The translations under genes were made by a program, and so were the position numbers. The notes under the pieces were generated by a model. It had not been told where the DNA came from, searched no databases, and saw nothing but the letters and a program-made list of their open reading frames with translations. From Actinomadura rudentiformis (GTDB lineage Bacteria; Actinomycetota; Actinomycetes; Streptosporangiales; Streptosporangiaceae), in NCBI RefSeq assembly GCF_008923185.1, contig NZ_WBMT01000021.1, forward strand, positions 124,001 through 188,000: a stretch of DNA of 64,000 nt. Direction: 5' to 3'. The stretch's first letter is position 1; each line of letters opens with the position of its first letter. Of this stretch, positions 15,647-24,769 are shown piece after piece.

Positions 15647-16452
15647 TCGGCCTCCCTGCGCAGTTCGACGCCGTCGGGCAGGGCGCGGGCGACGGCCCTG
15701 GTGCCCGGCGGCAGGATCTCCTGGAGCGCGGGCGGCAGCTGAACGGAGCCGTCCCGGCCCACGACCAGGTATTCGGTGCCGTCCTTTCCCTCGGAGCCCA
15801 CGCGGCCGTCGCGGATGGTGAGGCTGCGGTCGAACGCGGTGCCCACGGCCGGGTCGTGGGTCACCACCACCACGGTCGTTCCGCTCTCACTCGCGGCGTC
15901 GCGCAGCAACTCGATCACGGCCGTGGCCGAGGCGCGATCGAGCTGGCTGGTCGGCTCGTCGGCGAGGAGGAGGCGCGGGCGGTGCGCCATCGCGATGGCG
16001 ACGGCGAGACGTTGCTGCTCGCCGCCGGACAGGCGCCCTGCCGGGCGGCGCGCGACGTGCCCGAGCCCGGCGCGTTCGAGCAGTTCCCCGATCGGGCGGC
16101 GGGTGCGGCCGATGCGCTGGGCCTGCGCCACGTTCTGGGCGGCGGTGGCGTAGGCCAGGACGTTACGCGCGGGATTCTGCAGGACGACGCCGATCTCGCG
16201 GGCACGCAACCTGGACAGGGCACCGGGGCTGAGCTTCTCCACGTCGCGGCCAAGGACGTGGAGGCCGCCGGCGCTCGGTCGCAGCAGCCCGGCGAGCAGC
16301 CACAGAAGGGTTGTCTTACCGGCACCCGACGGCCCCAGGAGGGCGACGGACTCCCCCTGTCCGACCTCCAGATCCACGCCGCGCAGGGCGACGACGTCGT
16401 CGTCCTCGGCCCGGTAGATGTGCACGACGTTGTCGCAGCGTACGACCGTCAT
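15643..16452 (-). CDS. ABC exporter ATPase (MacB/LolD type), second of two
   Basis: 269-residue ATPase with Walker A GPSGAGKTT, signature LSGGEQQRLAVAIA, Walker B LLLADEPTSQLD and H-loop VVVVTHDPAVG. After the core there is a 50-residue extension (LVVGRDGSVQLPPALQEIL) not found in the neighbouring ATPase and resembling a short regulatory tail. The ATG start overlaps the permease stop (ATGA), and its stop overlaps the next ATPase start, so permease and both ATPases are translated as one unit. Two different ATPases with one permease suggest an asymmetric ATPase pair. Confidence 0.9.
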   Translation of the reverse strand: MTVVRCDNVVHIYRAEDDDVVALRGVDLEVGQGESVALLGPSGAGKTTLLWLLAGLLRPSAGGLHVLGRDVEKLSPGALSRLRAREIGVVLQNPARNVLAYATAAQNVAQAQRIGRTRRPIGELLERAGLGHVARRPAGRLSGGEQQRLAVAIAMAHRPRLLLADEPTSQLDRASATAVIELLRDAASESGTTVVVVTHDPAVGTAFDRSLTIRDGRVGSEGKDGTEYLVVGRDGSVQLPPALQEILPPGTRAVARALPDGVELRREAE

Positions 16453-19400
16453 GGTGGGGCCTCCCTGAGCTGGTCGGCACGGACGCGCGCCATGATGGCC
16501 CTGGACATCAGCCAGGCCCCGCTCAGCGTGACGGCCACGGCGGCGGCGACCACGGCAGTCAGCAGCAGCGGATCGGGTGCGTAGGTGAGCTTGGGCGCGG
16601 CGGGCCGGTGGACGAACTGCGGTACGGAGGGCAGCACGAGCCAGACGGTGAGGAGCCCGGCCCCCACACCGACGAACGTGCCGTATCCGAGCACGACGAG
16701 CTGTTCGAGGAGCAGGCTCCGGCGCAGCGCGCGGCGGCGGGCTCCGGCGACGCCCAGCGCGGCCAGTTCGTACGTCCGCCGCCGTCCCGACGCGTACAGG
16801 CTGAGCAGCGCGCCCGCCGCGGCCAGCAGCGCGGCGGCCACCGACGCGGCGAGCAGCAGCGTCAGCGCCAGGCCCGGACCCTGCTGGCCCAGATCGCGGA
16901 TCTCCTGTTGGAGGGTGCGTTCCGCATGGACGGTCATCCCGGCGGCGCGGACCTTGTCCTTGATGCCGGGGGCGGCGTCGGCGGTGGTCCAGATCTGGTG
17001 CTCCACCCACTTCTCGGCGATGGTGCCGGCCGCCCGGCGGGCCTCGGCCTCGTCCACGACGACCCCCGACTCGGCGGCCGCCGGCAGCACGCGCACGGTG
17101 AACGGAGCGGTCACCGCCATGCGTTCGCCGTTGAGCCCGCGGATCCTCGCCTTCGTCGTCTCGTCCTCGAGGACGCCGGTGGTCACGATGGCGGTCGACT
17201 CGTGCGGGCCCGCGACGGGCTTCATGCCCTGCCAGAGCCCCAGCGGCGTGTCGAACGTGACCCGCAGGCCGCCCCGCCCAGAGCCGCCCTCGACGCCGTA
17301 GGTGCTCATGAAGTCCTGGTCCTCGACCCCGTAGACCCTCCAGCGGTCCGGATCGTCCAATCCGGCGTCGACGGGCCGCCATCCGCTCGGCGTGCGCTCC
17401 CACATTCCCCGGACGCCCAGCGTGCCCTTGATCGTGCGCGGCCGGACGGTGACGGGTTCGGTCAGGAAGACCCGCCGGATCTCGCAGCCGCGGGAGCACC
17501 CGGGCAGCGTGCCGGTGAGGCTCCGGCGGCCGGGATCGGAGATCGTGCCGAGGGCGACTTCAACGGGGCGAAGCCGGCCCGGAAGCACGACCTCGGCCCG
17601 TACCTGCACGCTTGCGTTCTCCTCGGAGCCCACGACCGAGAGCTCCGCCACGTCCAGGTCGAGGCGCAGCCGGTCGCCGCGCAGGACCACCGGGCGGACC
17701 CCCCGCCGTGGGAGGGCGCGCACCATCGAGTCGAGGGAGCGGTCGCCGAAGCCGGACCGCCAGTGGGCGACGGCGCCGAAACGCCCGGGATCGACGGCGA
17801 GGGTGACCGGCGCGCCCGGCTCGCTCCGGCGGGTGACCATGACCCCGGCGGACCGGCCGGCGGGATCGGCCTGCCGGACGAAGTCGGCGATCCACCGGCC
17901 CGGCGGCGGGCTCACGGTCAGCACGACCGGCGCGCCGAGGCGGGTCAGGGCGACCTCACGGTGGTTGGTGCGCGTCGCCGACCAGGAGGCGGTGGCGAAG
18001 ACGACCAGGGCGAGGGACGTCGCCAGCGAGATCGTGATGCGGTTGCCGCCGGGCCTGCGGGCGATCTGGCGCAGCGCCAGGAAACCGCCGATGCCGCCGT
18101 TGCGCCGCGTTCGGGCGAAGAGGGCGCGGCAGGCGAGGGGCAGCAGCCGGGCGGCGATCAGCGCGGTGCCCATCGCGAGCAGGCCGGGGACGACCAGGGA
18201 GACGGCGTTCTGCCGGCCGGCCGAGGCCAGCGCCCCGGAGCCGACGATCTGGGCGAGCCCGCCGGCGACGAGGGTGAGCAGGATCGCCTCGGGCACCCAG
18301 CCGCGGGCCGCGCGGCGGCCCTCGGTGCGGCGCCACTGCTCGGTGACCGGCCGGGTGAGTGCGGCACGGGAAGCGATCACGACCGCCGCCACACCGCCGG
18401 CGACGGTGCCAGCGGCGGCCAGCCACACCGTCGGCGGCATGCCCATCGGAACGGTGCTGCCGAAGAGGGCGGCCGCCATCGCCCGCGCGGTGACCCGTCC
18501 CAGTGCGACACCGAGAGGCAGCGCGGCGAGAAGGAGCAGCAGCGGCTCGGCCAGCCCGAAGGCCAGCAGGCGGACACCCGTCAGGCCGCGGAGCTTGATC
18601 AGGGCGATGTCGGGGGCGCGGGCCTGGGCGATGTCGGTCATCAGGAAGAACAGCAACAACCAGCACAGCACGACGAGCTGGAGGGTGACCACGAGGATGG
18701 GGACCTGGAGGGTGCCGAGCGAGGCCTCGATCTCGTCCAGGGACTTGGCGAGTCCGGAGTTGAACGACAACCGCGCCTTGTTGGCCTCCGCGAAACCCGC
18801 GACGTCCCGTACGGCCTGGCCGAGCTGTTCCCGGTCGGCCGAGCGCAGCCCGTCGGCCCGCACCGGCATGAGAATCCGGCCCATGACCCCGATCTCCTCC
18901 GGGAGCCTCGGGTCGAGGAACTGGAAGAGGCTGTCGTCGACGAAGAGCGTGCCCGTCTCCGCCTGGGCGGTGGGGTCGGCGTCGCGGCCGTACCAGTAGG
19001 GCTCCCCCGGGTCGCGGATCGTGTAGACGCCCACGACGGTGAGGCCGACGGTCGCCCCCGTGGAGTCGCGGAGCGGGGTGGAGATCCGGGTGCCGGGCCG
19101 CCAGCCCCGCGCCGCCGCCGTCTGCCGGTCGACGATCACCTCCGTATGGCGCGTCTTGCCGACCCGGGGACCGGTCGGCAAGCGGAAGCAACGGCCCGCC
19201 TCGAAGGACAGATGGGCGCACACTCCGTCGCGCCAGGCCAGCTCGGAGGCGTTGCCCTTCCCGAAGACCCCCGTGGCAAGGATCTCCCCGACATGCCGCT
19301 GGAACAGGCGCTCGTGGCGGCCGAGGGCCGACGCCGCGTTCTGTTCCAGGGCCGAGGGATCCAGCAGCTCCGCCGGTACGGGCGGTCTGGCGGGCTTCGC

Positions 19401-19607
19401 CAGCACGGTCAGGTGCAGGGCCTGGCCGGCCGGCGGTGCCTGGTTGATCGTGCGGCGCAGCGCGAACGTGGCTGCGGCATCGTGGTAGGAAGGCCCGATC
19501 GAGGCGGCGGCCACCGCGACCATCGCCATGAGCAGGAGCCCGGCCGACATGCCGCGCCGGAACCACAGGCCGCGCCAGAGGGTGGCCGGCCGTCCCGTTC
19601 CGCGCAT
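16449..19607 (-). CDS. Large FtsX-type ABC permease
   Basis: 1052-residue membrane protein with a duplicated MacB/FtsX architecture: an N-terminal helix (GMSAGLLLMAMVAVAAASIG), a large extracytoplasmic domain of about 250 residues, a helix cluster around residues 275-520 (ILVVTLQLVVLCWLLLFFLM and following), a second large outside domain and a final three-helix cluster (LALTLLLAASVAAALLAAA; RSLLLEQLVVLGYGTFVGVG; LLLTAVVAAAVAVTLSGAW). Such mechanotransmission permeases move lipids, peptides or drugs across the membrane surface or drive cell-wall enzymes; the substrate is not readable here. The ATG at 19607 has GCGAGG three bases upstream; ATG 19649 would add 14 residues. First gene of the three-gene unit. 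Confidence 0.88.
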   Translation of the reverse strand: MRGTGRPATLWRGLWFRRGMSAGLLLMAMVAVAAASIGPSYHDAAATFALRRTINQAPPAGQALHLTVLAKPARPPVPAELLDPSALEQNAASALGRHERLFQRHVGEILATGVFGKGNASELAWRDGVCAHLSFEAGRCFRLPTGPRVGKTRHTEVIVDRQTAAARGWRPGTRISTPLRDSTGATVGLTVVGVYTIRDPGEPYWYGRDADPTAQAETGTLFVDDSLFQFLDPRLPEEIGVMGRILMPVRADGLRSADREQLGQAVRDVAGFAEANKARLSFNSGLAKSLDEIEASLGTLQVPILVVTLQLVVLCWLLLFFLMTDIAQARAPDIALIKLRGLTGVRLLAFGLAEPLLLLLAALPLGVALGRVTARAMAAALFGSTVPMGMPPTVWLAAAGTVAGGVAAVVIASRAALTRPVTEQWRRTEGRRAARGWVPEAILLTLVAGGLAQIVGSGALASAGRQNAVSLVVPGLLAMGTALIAARLLPLACRALFARTRRNGGIGGFLALRQIARRPGGNRITISLATSLALVVFATASWSATRTNHREVALTRLGAPVVLTVSPPPGRWIADFVRQADPAGRSAGVMVTRRSEPGAPVTLAVDPGRFGAVAHWRSGFGDRSLDSMVRALPRRGVRPVVLRGDRLRLDLDVAELSVVGSEENASVQVRAEVVLPGRLRPVEVALGTISDPGRRSLTGTLPGCSRGCEIRRVFLTEPVTVRPRTIKGTLGVRGMWERTPSGWRPVDAGLDDPDRWRVYGVEDQDFMSTYGVEGGSGRGGLRVTFDTPLGLWQGMKPVAGPHESTAIVTTGVLEDETTKARIRGLNGERMAVTAPFTVRVLPAAAESGVVVDEAEARRAAGTIAEKWVEHQIWTTADAAPGIKDKVRAAGMTVHAERTLQQEIRDLGQQGPGLALTLLLAASVAAALLAAAGALLSLYASGRRRTYELAALGVAGARRRALRRSLLLEQLVVLGYGTFVGVGAGLLTVWLVLPSVPQFVHRPAAPKLTYAPDPLLLTAVVAAAVAVTLSGAWLMSRAIMARVRADQLREAPP

Positions 19608-19761
19608 GATCCTCGCCCCGTCCCGTCGCCCCTGGTGGGGATCGACCATGGGGCCAACGTCGCACGGAAGGGATCACACTGGTGGGTTTCGGCCGGTGAC
19701 GGTCGTCCGGGCAACCTCTGAACACCCGCGCAGATGTCCGGGACTGCCCTGGTGGGCGGAC

Positions 19762-19980
19762 TCAGACGGGATAACGGGTGGCCTCTTCCAGCTTCACGTT
19801 GCCTGGCTCGGCGATGGCTTGAGGCTTGGGCGGGACCTCCTGCGAGGCCGTGGTGGCGGCCAGCGGCGTGTGCGACGGCAGGGAACGCCACCGCGCGGCC
19901 GTGCCCGGCCCTCCGGTCTGCTCTCCGGCCTGGTCGCCGGTCTGCTCGTTGCCGTCGTCATCCCTCGGGTGATCACTCAT
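19762..19980 (-). CDS. Small hydrophilic protein of unknown function
   Basis: 72 residues, no recognisable family. It starts at ATG 19980 with no convincing ribosome site, is rich in Gly, Gln, Thr and Pro, begins with an Asp/Arg-rich stretch (MSDHPRDDDGNEQTGDQ) and has no membrane segment or cysteine. It lies between pyk and the FtsX permease on the same strand as both. The codon third positions are GC-rich as in real genes here, but overlapping frames also stay open, so it may not be translated. Confidence 0.4.
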   Translation of the reverse strand: MSDHPRDDDGNEQTGDQAGEQTGGPGTAARWRSLPSHTPLAATTASQEVPPKPQAIAEPGNVKLEEATRYPV

Positions 19981-20002
19981 ACCGGCATGATGCGATCACC
20001 GG

Positions 20003-20028
20003 AGCCGGAATGTCCAGCCGGAATGTCC
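20003..20028. repeat. 13-bp tandem duplication after pyk
   Basis: AGCCGGAATGTCC occurs twice head to tail (20003-20015, 20016-20028), about 20 bases past the pyk stop codon. It is a third example in this window of a short tandem duplication next to a gene end. Confidence 0.85.
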
Positions 20029-20048
20029 GGATCGCCGGAGTTCGGAGC

Positions 20049-21479
20049 TCAGTCGCGGACCGCGATGGCGTCGCCGATGCGGTGGACGCGGAGCGCGTTG
20101 GTCGAGCCGGGCGTACCGGGGGGCGAGCCGGCCACGATGACCACGCGGTCGCCCTTCTGGACCTGCCCGGTCTCCAGCAGTCCCTGCTCGACCTGCCGGA
20201 CCATGTCGTCGGTGTGATGGGCGTGCGGGACGATGAAGGTCTCGACGCCCCACACGTGGGCGAGCTTGCCCCGCACGGCGGGCACCGACGTGAACGCCAG
20301 CAGTGGGATCGGGGAGCGGTAGCGGGACAGCCGGCGGGCGGTCTCCCCCGACATCGTGAACGCGACGAGGGCCTCGGCGCCGATGATGGCGCCCACCTCG
20401 GCGGCGGCCCGGGCGATCGCACCGCCGACGGTCTCGGGGATGCGGTCGAGCGCGTGCGTGGCCTGCAGCGACGCCTTCTCGGCCGTGGTGACGATGCGGC
20501 TCATCGTCTCGACCGCCTCGATCGGGTACTGTCCGACGCTGGTCTCGCCGGAGAGCATCACCGCGTCGGCGCCCTCGAAGACCGCGTTGGCGACGTCGGA
20601 GGTCTCCGCGCGAGTGGGCCGCGGCGCGGAGATCATCGATTCGAGCATCTGGGTGGCGACGATCACCGGGCGGGCCTTCTCGCGGCACAGCTCGATGGCG
20701 CGCTTCTGGACGATCGGCACCTCCTCCAGCGGCAGCTCCACGCCCAGGTCGCCGCGGGCGACCATGATGCCGTCGAACGCGGCGACGATCTCCGGCAGCG
20801 CGGCCACGGCCTGCGGCTTCTCGATCTTGCCGATGAGGGGGACGCGGACGCCCTCCTCCTCCATGATCCGGTAGCAGATGTCGGCGTCCTCGGGCGTGCG
20901 CACGAACGAGAGCGCGACCATGTCGACGCCGAGACGCAGCGCCCAGCGCAGGTCCTCCTCGTCCTTGTCGGTGAGCGCGGGCACGCTCACCGGGACGCCG
21001 GGCAGGTTGAGGCCCTTGTTGTCGGAGACCATGCCGCCGACCGTCACCCGGGTGTGCACGCGCGCGCCGTCGACCTCGGCCACCTCCAGGGCGACCCGGC
21101 CGTCGTCGATGAGGACGGTGTCGCCCGCCTTGACGTCCCCGGGCAGGCCCTGGTAGGTCGTGGACACCTCGCGGCGGTTGCCCGGGATGTCGTCGGTCGT
21201 GATGGTGAACTCGTCGCCGAGCGTCAGCCGTACCGGGCCGTCCGGGAACCGCCCGATGCGGATCTTGGGGCCCTGGAGGTCGGCCAGGATGCCGACGCCG
21301 CGGCCGGTCGCCTCGGCGGCGGCGCGCAGGCGGTGGAACACCTGCTCGTGGACGGCGTGCTCGCCGTGGCTCATGTTGAGCCGGGCGACATCGATGCCGG
21401 CCTCCACGAGGGCGTGGATCTGCTCGGGGCTGGAGCAGGCGGGGCCGATAGTGCTGACAATCTTCGCTCGACGGGTCAC
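20049..21479 (-). CDS. pyk: Pyruvate kinase
   Basis: 476-residue glycolytic enzyme making pyruvate and ATP from phosphoenolpyruvate. Clear motifs: RAKIVSTIGPACSS at the start, VARLNMSHGEH, LADLQGPKIRIGRF, the catalytic Lys segment LIGKIEKPQA, the metal site GIMVARGDLGVELP and TSDVANAVFEGADAVMLSGE. The C-terminal domain is present to full length. I use GTG 21479 (VTRRAKIVS); GTG 21485 would add two residues. It is monocistronic. Two overlapping DasR-like palindromes lie 71-99 bases upstream of the start and are the likely site of control. Confidence 0.96.
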   Translation of the reverse strand: MTRRAKIVSTIGPACSSPEQIHALVEAGIDVARLNMSHGEHAVHEQVFHRLRAAAEATGRGVGILADLQGPKIRIGRFPDGPVRLTLGDEFTITTDDIPGNRREVSTTYQGLPGDVKAGDTVLIDDGRVALEVAEVDGARVHTRVTVGGMVSDNKGLNLPGVPVSVPALTDKDEEDLRWALRLGVDMVALSFVRTPEDADICYRIMEEEGVRVPLIGKIEKPQAVAALPEIVAAFDGIMVARGDLGVELPLEEVPIVQKRAIELCREKARPVIVATQMLESMISAPRPTRAETSDVANAVFEGADAVMLSGETSVGQYPIEAVETMSRIVTTAEKASLQATHALDRIPETVGGAIARAAAEVGAIIGAEALVAFTMSGETARRLSRYRSPIPLLAFTSVPAVRGKLAHVWGVETFIVPHAHHTDDMVRQVEQGLLETGQVQKGDRVVIVAGSPPGTPGSTNALRVHRIGDAIAVRD

Positions 21480-21549
21480 GTGCACAACGCTACTTAGTTA
21501 CCAGCCGGTACGGATATTCGTGCAGGATGCGGTCGCCGAAGATTCACGT

Positions 21550-21578
21550 ACTGGTCTAGGTCAGAGGTCTAGACCATA
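21550..21578. promoter_or_regulatory. Two overlapping DasR-like operators upstream of pyk
   Basis: ACTGGTCTAGGTCAGA (21550-21565) and AGAGGTCTAGACCATA (21563-21578) each match 12 of 16 positions of the DasR responsive element ACTGGTCTAGACCACT. Together they make the larger inverted repeat TGGTCTAG-N9-CTAGACCA. DasR is the GntR-family N-acetylglucosamine sensor of actinomycetes; another GntR regulator could use the same sequence. Confidence 0.55.
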
Positions 21579-21643
21579 GGTCGGAATGTGACCTGAATCA
21601 CCATTGCCCCGGCCCGCGATTCACCGTTCGCCGACCTCGGCGG

Positions 21644-22198
21644 TCACCGCTTGAACGCCTCGACGGCCGCCTGGCAGAACGCCTTCAGGTCGTCGGGCTT
21701 GCGGCTGCTGACAAGGACGTTCGGGCCGTCCTCGCAGATCTGGACCTCCTCGTTGACCCACGTGGCGCCGGCGTTGCGCAGGTCCGTCTGGAGGCTCGGC
21801 CACGAGGTCAGCGTGCGGCCGCGGACGACGTCGGCCTCGATGAGCGTCCAGGGCGCGTGGCAGATCGCCGCGACCGGTTTGCCCGAGTCGAAGAAGGCCT
21901 TGACGAACGCGACGGCGTTCTTCTGCATCCGGAGGAAGTCGGGATTGGCGACGCCACCGGGCAGTAGCAGCGCGTCGAACTCCTCCGGCGGTGAGACGTC
22001 CACGGTCGTGTCGACCGCGAAGGTGTCGGCCTTGTCGAGGTGCTCGAACGCCTGGATGCGGCCGGACTGCGTCGAGACCAGCCGGGGCTGCCCACCCGCC
22101 TGCTCGACGGCCTTCCAGGGCTCGGTCAGCTCCACCTGCTCGACGCCCTCGGGCGCGCAGAGGAAGGCGATGGTCTTGCCCTGCAGATCGGTGGCCAT
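21644..22198 (-). CDS. DJ-1/PfpI family protein (YhbO/YraA-like)
   Basis: 184-residue cytoplasmic protein of the PfpI group, which includes general stress proteins with proposed protein or nucleotide deglycase, or amidase, activity. The nucleophile elbow is AAICHAPW with catalytic Cys, the family Glu lies in CAPEGVEQVELTEPW, and LLPGGVANPDFLR is the substrate-side motif. The ATG at 22198 follows GAAGGGGAGA about seven to ten bases upstream. It is divergent from an AraC-type regulator 77 bases away, which is a candidate controller. Confidence 0.88.
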   Translation of the reverse strand: MATDLQGKTIAFLCAPEGVEQVELTEPWKAVEQAGGQPRLVSTQSGRIQAFEHLDKADTFAVDTTVDVSPPEEFDALLLPGGVANPDFLRMQKNAVAFVKAFFDSGKPVAAICHAPWTLIEADVVRGRTLTSWPSLQTDLRNAGATWVNEEVQICEDGPNVLVSSRKPDDLKAFCQAAVEAFKR

Positions 22199-22275
22199 GG
22201 CGGATTTCTCCCCTTCTAGTCGGTTTCGACTGCTACCTACGCCCTGCCCACCGGCGGGAGTGGTATGCAGGAAGG

Positions 22276-23016
22276 GTGAATGCCGGCCGCTATCTTGAAC
22301 GTCCCCCACCCGCGGGAGCCGGGCTGGCCTGCGTATGGCGTCACGAGCTCCCGGACGGGGCGGACGGGCCGTTCGAGCAGCGCGTGGTCCCCGACGGGTG
22401 CGTGGACCTGATCTGGTGGAGCCGGGACGCCCGGATCCAGGTCGCGGGCCCCGACACCGGCCCCACCCTGGCCAGGCTGGAGCCCGGCGACCAGCTGATC
22501 GGCGTGCGCTTCAAACCCGGCATGGCCGCGCCCATCCTCGGCGTCCCGGCCGACGCCGTCCGGGACGGGCGGCTGCCGCTGCGGGATCTGTGGGGAGCCG
22601 GCGCCGACCGCCTGGGCGAGGCACTGGCCTCGGCCGCGGACCCGGCGGAGGCCATGGCCAGGGCCGTGATGCGGCGGAGCACCGAGTCCGAGCCCGCCGA
22701 CCCGATCGTGGTGCCGCTCCTGCGCAACCTGGCCGACCACCCCGTACGGGACGCCGCCGACGCGCTCGGCCTGGGCGAACGGCAGTTGCGCCGGCGGGTC
22801 CAAGCAGCCTTCGGGTACGGGCCGAAGACGGTCCAGCGGGTGCTGCGCTTCCAGCGGGCGCTCAAACTGGCGTACAAGGGCAGCCCGCTCGCGGACATCG
22901 CGTACGCCACCGGGTATTCCGACCAGGCGCACCTGGCACACGAGGTGCGCGAGTTGGCGGGCGCCCCGTTGACCGCCCTGCTGGAAAGCCCCGCCTCAGG
23001 CCCGAGCACCCTCTGA
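22276..23016 (+). CDS. AraC-family regulator with DUF6597-type N-terminal domain
   Basis: 246-residue transcription factor. Residues 1-135 form the sensor half seen in DUF6597 regulators (HELPDGADGPFEQRVVPDG, CVDLIWW, GVRFKPGMAAPIL); residues 150-240 hold the double helix-turn-helix of AraC proteins (AADALGLGERQLRRRVQAAF, RFQRALKLAYKGSPLADIAY, GYSDQAHLAHEVRELAG). The start is the GTG at 22276, with GGAAG directly before it; no upstream start is likely. It is transcribed away from the PfpI gene, so it may regulate that gene and itself. Ligand unknown. Confidence 0.85.
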   Translation: MNAGRYLERPPPAGAGLACVWRHELPDGADGPFEQRVVPDGCVDLIWWSRDARIQVAGPDTGPTLARLEPGDQLIGVRFKPGMAAPILGVPADAVRDGRLPLRDLWGAGADRLGEALASAADPAEAMARAVMRRSTESEPADPIVVPLLRNLADHPVRDAADALGLGERQLRRRVQAAFGYGPKTVQRVLRFQRALKLAYKGSPLADIAYATGYSDQAHLAHEVRELAGAPLTALLESPASGPSTL

Positions 23017-23059
23017 CCGACGCCATGCCCGGCCGCTGAACGATCAGGCCACCGGCCGG

Positions 23060-23464
23060 TCAGGCGTCGCCGTGCCTCCGCGCGGGGGCCTCTGGCACGG
23101 GCGGGATGAAGCCCGGGCGGAGACGGCGGGGCAGCGTCGCGACCACGACGTCGTACGCCTGGTCGATGAGCGCGCGCACCTCGTCGCCCTCCAGTTCCCC
23201 GTCCAGCACCACCGTCACCCAGTGCCGCTTGTTGAGGTGGTAGCCGGGCAGGACGGTGCCCGGGTACTGGGCCTGGAGGGCCTGGACCTCGTCCGGCGGC
23301 AGTTTGAGGCTCACCCTCGGCGGCTCGGCGTCCTCGCTGAGCAGGGCGAAAATCTTACCCGCGATCCGGTAGACGGCGGGCTGGGGACCGAAGGGGAAGT
23401 CCTCCTTCGCCTGCTCCAGCCCGAGGCAGTGCCGGGTGACGTCGTCGGGGGTGAGACGGCTCAT
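23060..23464 (-). CDS. MmcQ/YjbR family DNA-binding-like protein
   Basis: 134-residue protein of the YjbR/MmcQ fold (DUF419). Typical signs are KEDFPFGPQPAVYRIAGKIFA, SLKLPPDEVQALQ and VLPGYHLNKRHWVTVVLDG. Homologs have a fold like type III secretion chaperones and YjbR of E. coli; their role is unknown and DNA binding is only assumed from the family name. The ATG start overlaps the stop of the barrel protein gene by four bases, so the two are coupled. Confidence 0.88.
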   Translation of the reverse strand: MSRLTPDDVTRHCLGLEQAKEDFPFGPQPAVYRIAGKIFALLSEDAEPPRVSLKLPPDEVQALQAQYPGTVLPGYHLNKRHWVTVVLDGELEGDEVRALIDQAYDVVVATLPRRLRPGFIPPVPEAPARRHGDA

Positions 23465-24351
23465 GCGGACAGTCTCCCGTATGCCCGCAATGTCCGGAGC
23501 CGATCGACGGTGATGAAGCCGCGCCACTCCGGCTCAGTCTGGGGCGTCCAGAACGGGAAGCCGACCGTCCAGCCGCCGTCGTCCCGCTGCGCCTTCACCA
23601 GCGCGTCGAGATGAGCCTCGATGATCCCGTCGTCGAAGAGCCGCCGGCCGAAGCCGTCCGGGGCCGCCGCGTAGTCGAGCGGCAGGTGGACGTCACCCTC
23701 CGCCTCCGGGTCAAGGTCGATGTGGGCCAGCATCGGCGCGCGGAGCCGCTCGAACGCCGACTCCGCCCGTTCCCGGTCGGGCACATGGTCGAGGAACGCC
23801 AGGATCGCGTAGATCTCGTACGGCGGCACTTCGGTCGCCTCGTCCAGCCACGCCCAGCAGAAGTCGGTCGCGCGCCCGAGCCACGGATGGCTCGCGCCGA
23901 TCCGGTACAGCTGCCCGGCCAGCGTGCCGGTGGGAACGATGTGGCCCGGCGGGTCGTCGGGCGCCTGCCACCAGGGCGCAGCGGGCGCGTCCCGCACGGT
24001 CGTCAGGACGAACGGCACACCCCCGTCCGGCCTGGCGATGGACGTCAGGTAGCCGCAGATCCTGCCCACCGCGGGATCGCCGTCGGCGCCCGCCTCGTGC
24101 AGGAATTCCAGGGCGTGCTGGGCGGGGACCGGCTGGCTGGCCTCGCCGCGCAGGTCGGGTTCCAGGCCATGGCCGTAACCGCCGTCGGGGTTCTCGTACG
24201 GCCGCAGCGCCGCCGTGATCGCGGTGGCCGGGCCTCCACGGAAATGGAACGCGAACCGGTGCCGGTCGATGAGCCGTGCGTTGCGGCGCATGAAGTCCTC
24301 GGCGCGGGCGAGCCGTTCAGGGTCGATCGTTTCAGGATCGATCGTGTTCAT
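23461..24351 (-). CDS. Alpha/alpha-barrel protein (terpene cyclase/prenyltransferase-like repeat fold)
   Basis: 296-residue soluble protein. Recurrent short helical motifs with GGYG and DGGWTVGFP-type loops (PYENPDGGYGHGLEPDL, ARPDGGVPFVLT, AQRDDGGWTVGFPFW) suggest the alpha/alpha toroid seen in squalene cyclases and prenyltransferases, without their DxDD or zinc motifs. Members annotated as hypothetical are common in actinobacteria. The ATG start lies at the left of a divergent region. It heads a two-gene unit with YjbR. Catalytic function cannot be claimed. Confidence 0.75.
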   Translation of the reverse strand: MNTIDPETIDPERLARAEDFMRRNARLIDRHRFAFHFRGGPATAITAALRPYENPDGGYGHGLEPDLRGEASQPVPAQHALEFLHEAGADGDPAVGRICGYLTSIARPDGGVPFVLTTVRDAPAAPWWQAPDDPPGHIVPTGTLAGQLYRIGASHPWLGRATDFCWAWLDEATEVPPYEIYAILAFLDHVPDRERAESAFERLRAPMLAHIDLDPEAEGDVHLPLDYAAAPDGFGRRLFDDGIIEAHLDALVKAQRDDGGWTVGFPFWTPQTEPEWRGFITVDRLRTLRAYGRLSA

Positions 24352-24769
24352 GCCCCCACGTTAGGAGCGCCGGCCCGTCCGGGTCTTGTAGGGAACGGAC
24401 GTCGAGGGCTCGGACGTCAAAGATCGGATGTCCAGGGATGGACGTCGAGGGATCGGAGGCGCGGGCGGCCCGGTCATCCCAGCGGTGGATGACCGGGCCC
24501 CGAGTCCCGCACGCGGGGTGGCGGGAGTCCATGGCGCGGACGAGACGTCCCGCGACTGACGTGGCCAAAGGCATGCCAGCGCGAGAATTAAACCTACCCT
24601 GACCGCGGAGCACAACCGCCCCCGACCAGGGATGCGGGGTGTGGCCACGACCGGTCGCAGGCATGAACGGCGATCCGCCCGGTTTCGCAGCCCGTGGCCA
24701 CCTCGTCCGCCTGATCGTCCAGGACGAATGATCATTTACGTGGCCGCGGCGTCCTGCTTCACTGACGTC
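24352..24769. other. 418-base divergent intergenic region
   Basis: No convincing gene on either strand: the open frames here are arginine- and proline-rich shadow frames. It must hold two divergent promoters. It also contains the repeat GGACGTCGAGGG twice (near 24397 and 24440) within related GGA(T/C)GTC words, the perfect hairpin listed separately, and a second imperfect hairpin around 24500-24529. Confidence 0.6.
24467..24499. repeat. Perfect 13-bp inverted repeat in a divergent promoter region
   Basis: GGCCCGGTCATCC (24467-24479) and its complement (24487-24499) with a 7-base loop. Because the flanking genes diverge, it is not at a gene end and is more likely an operator or a structured leader than a terminator. 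Confidence 0.7.
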
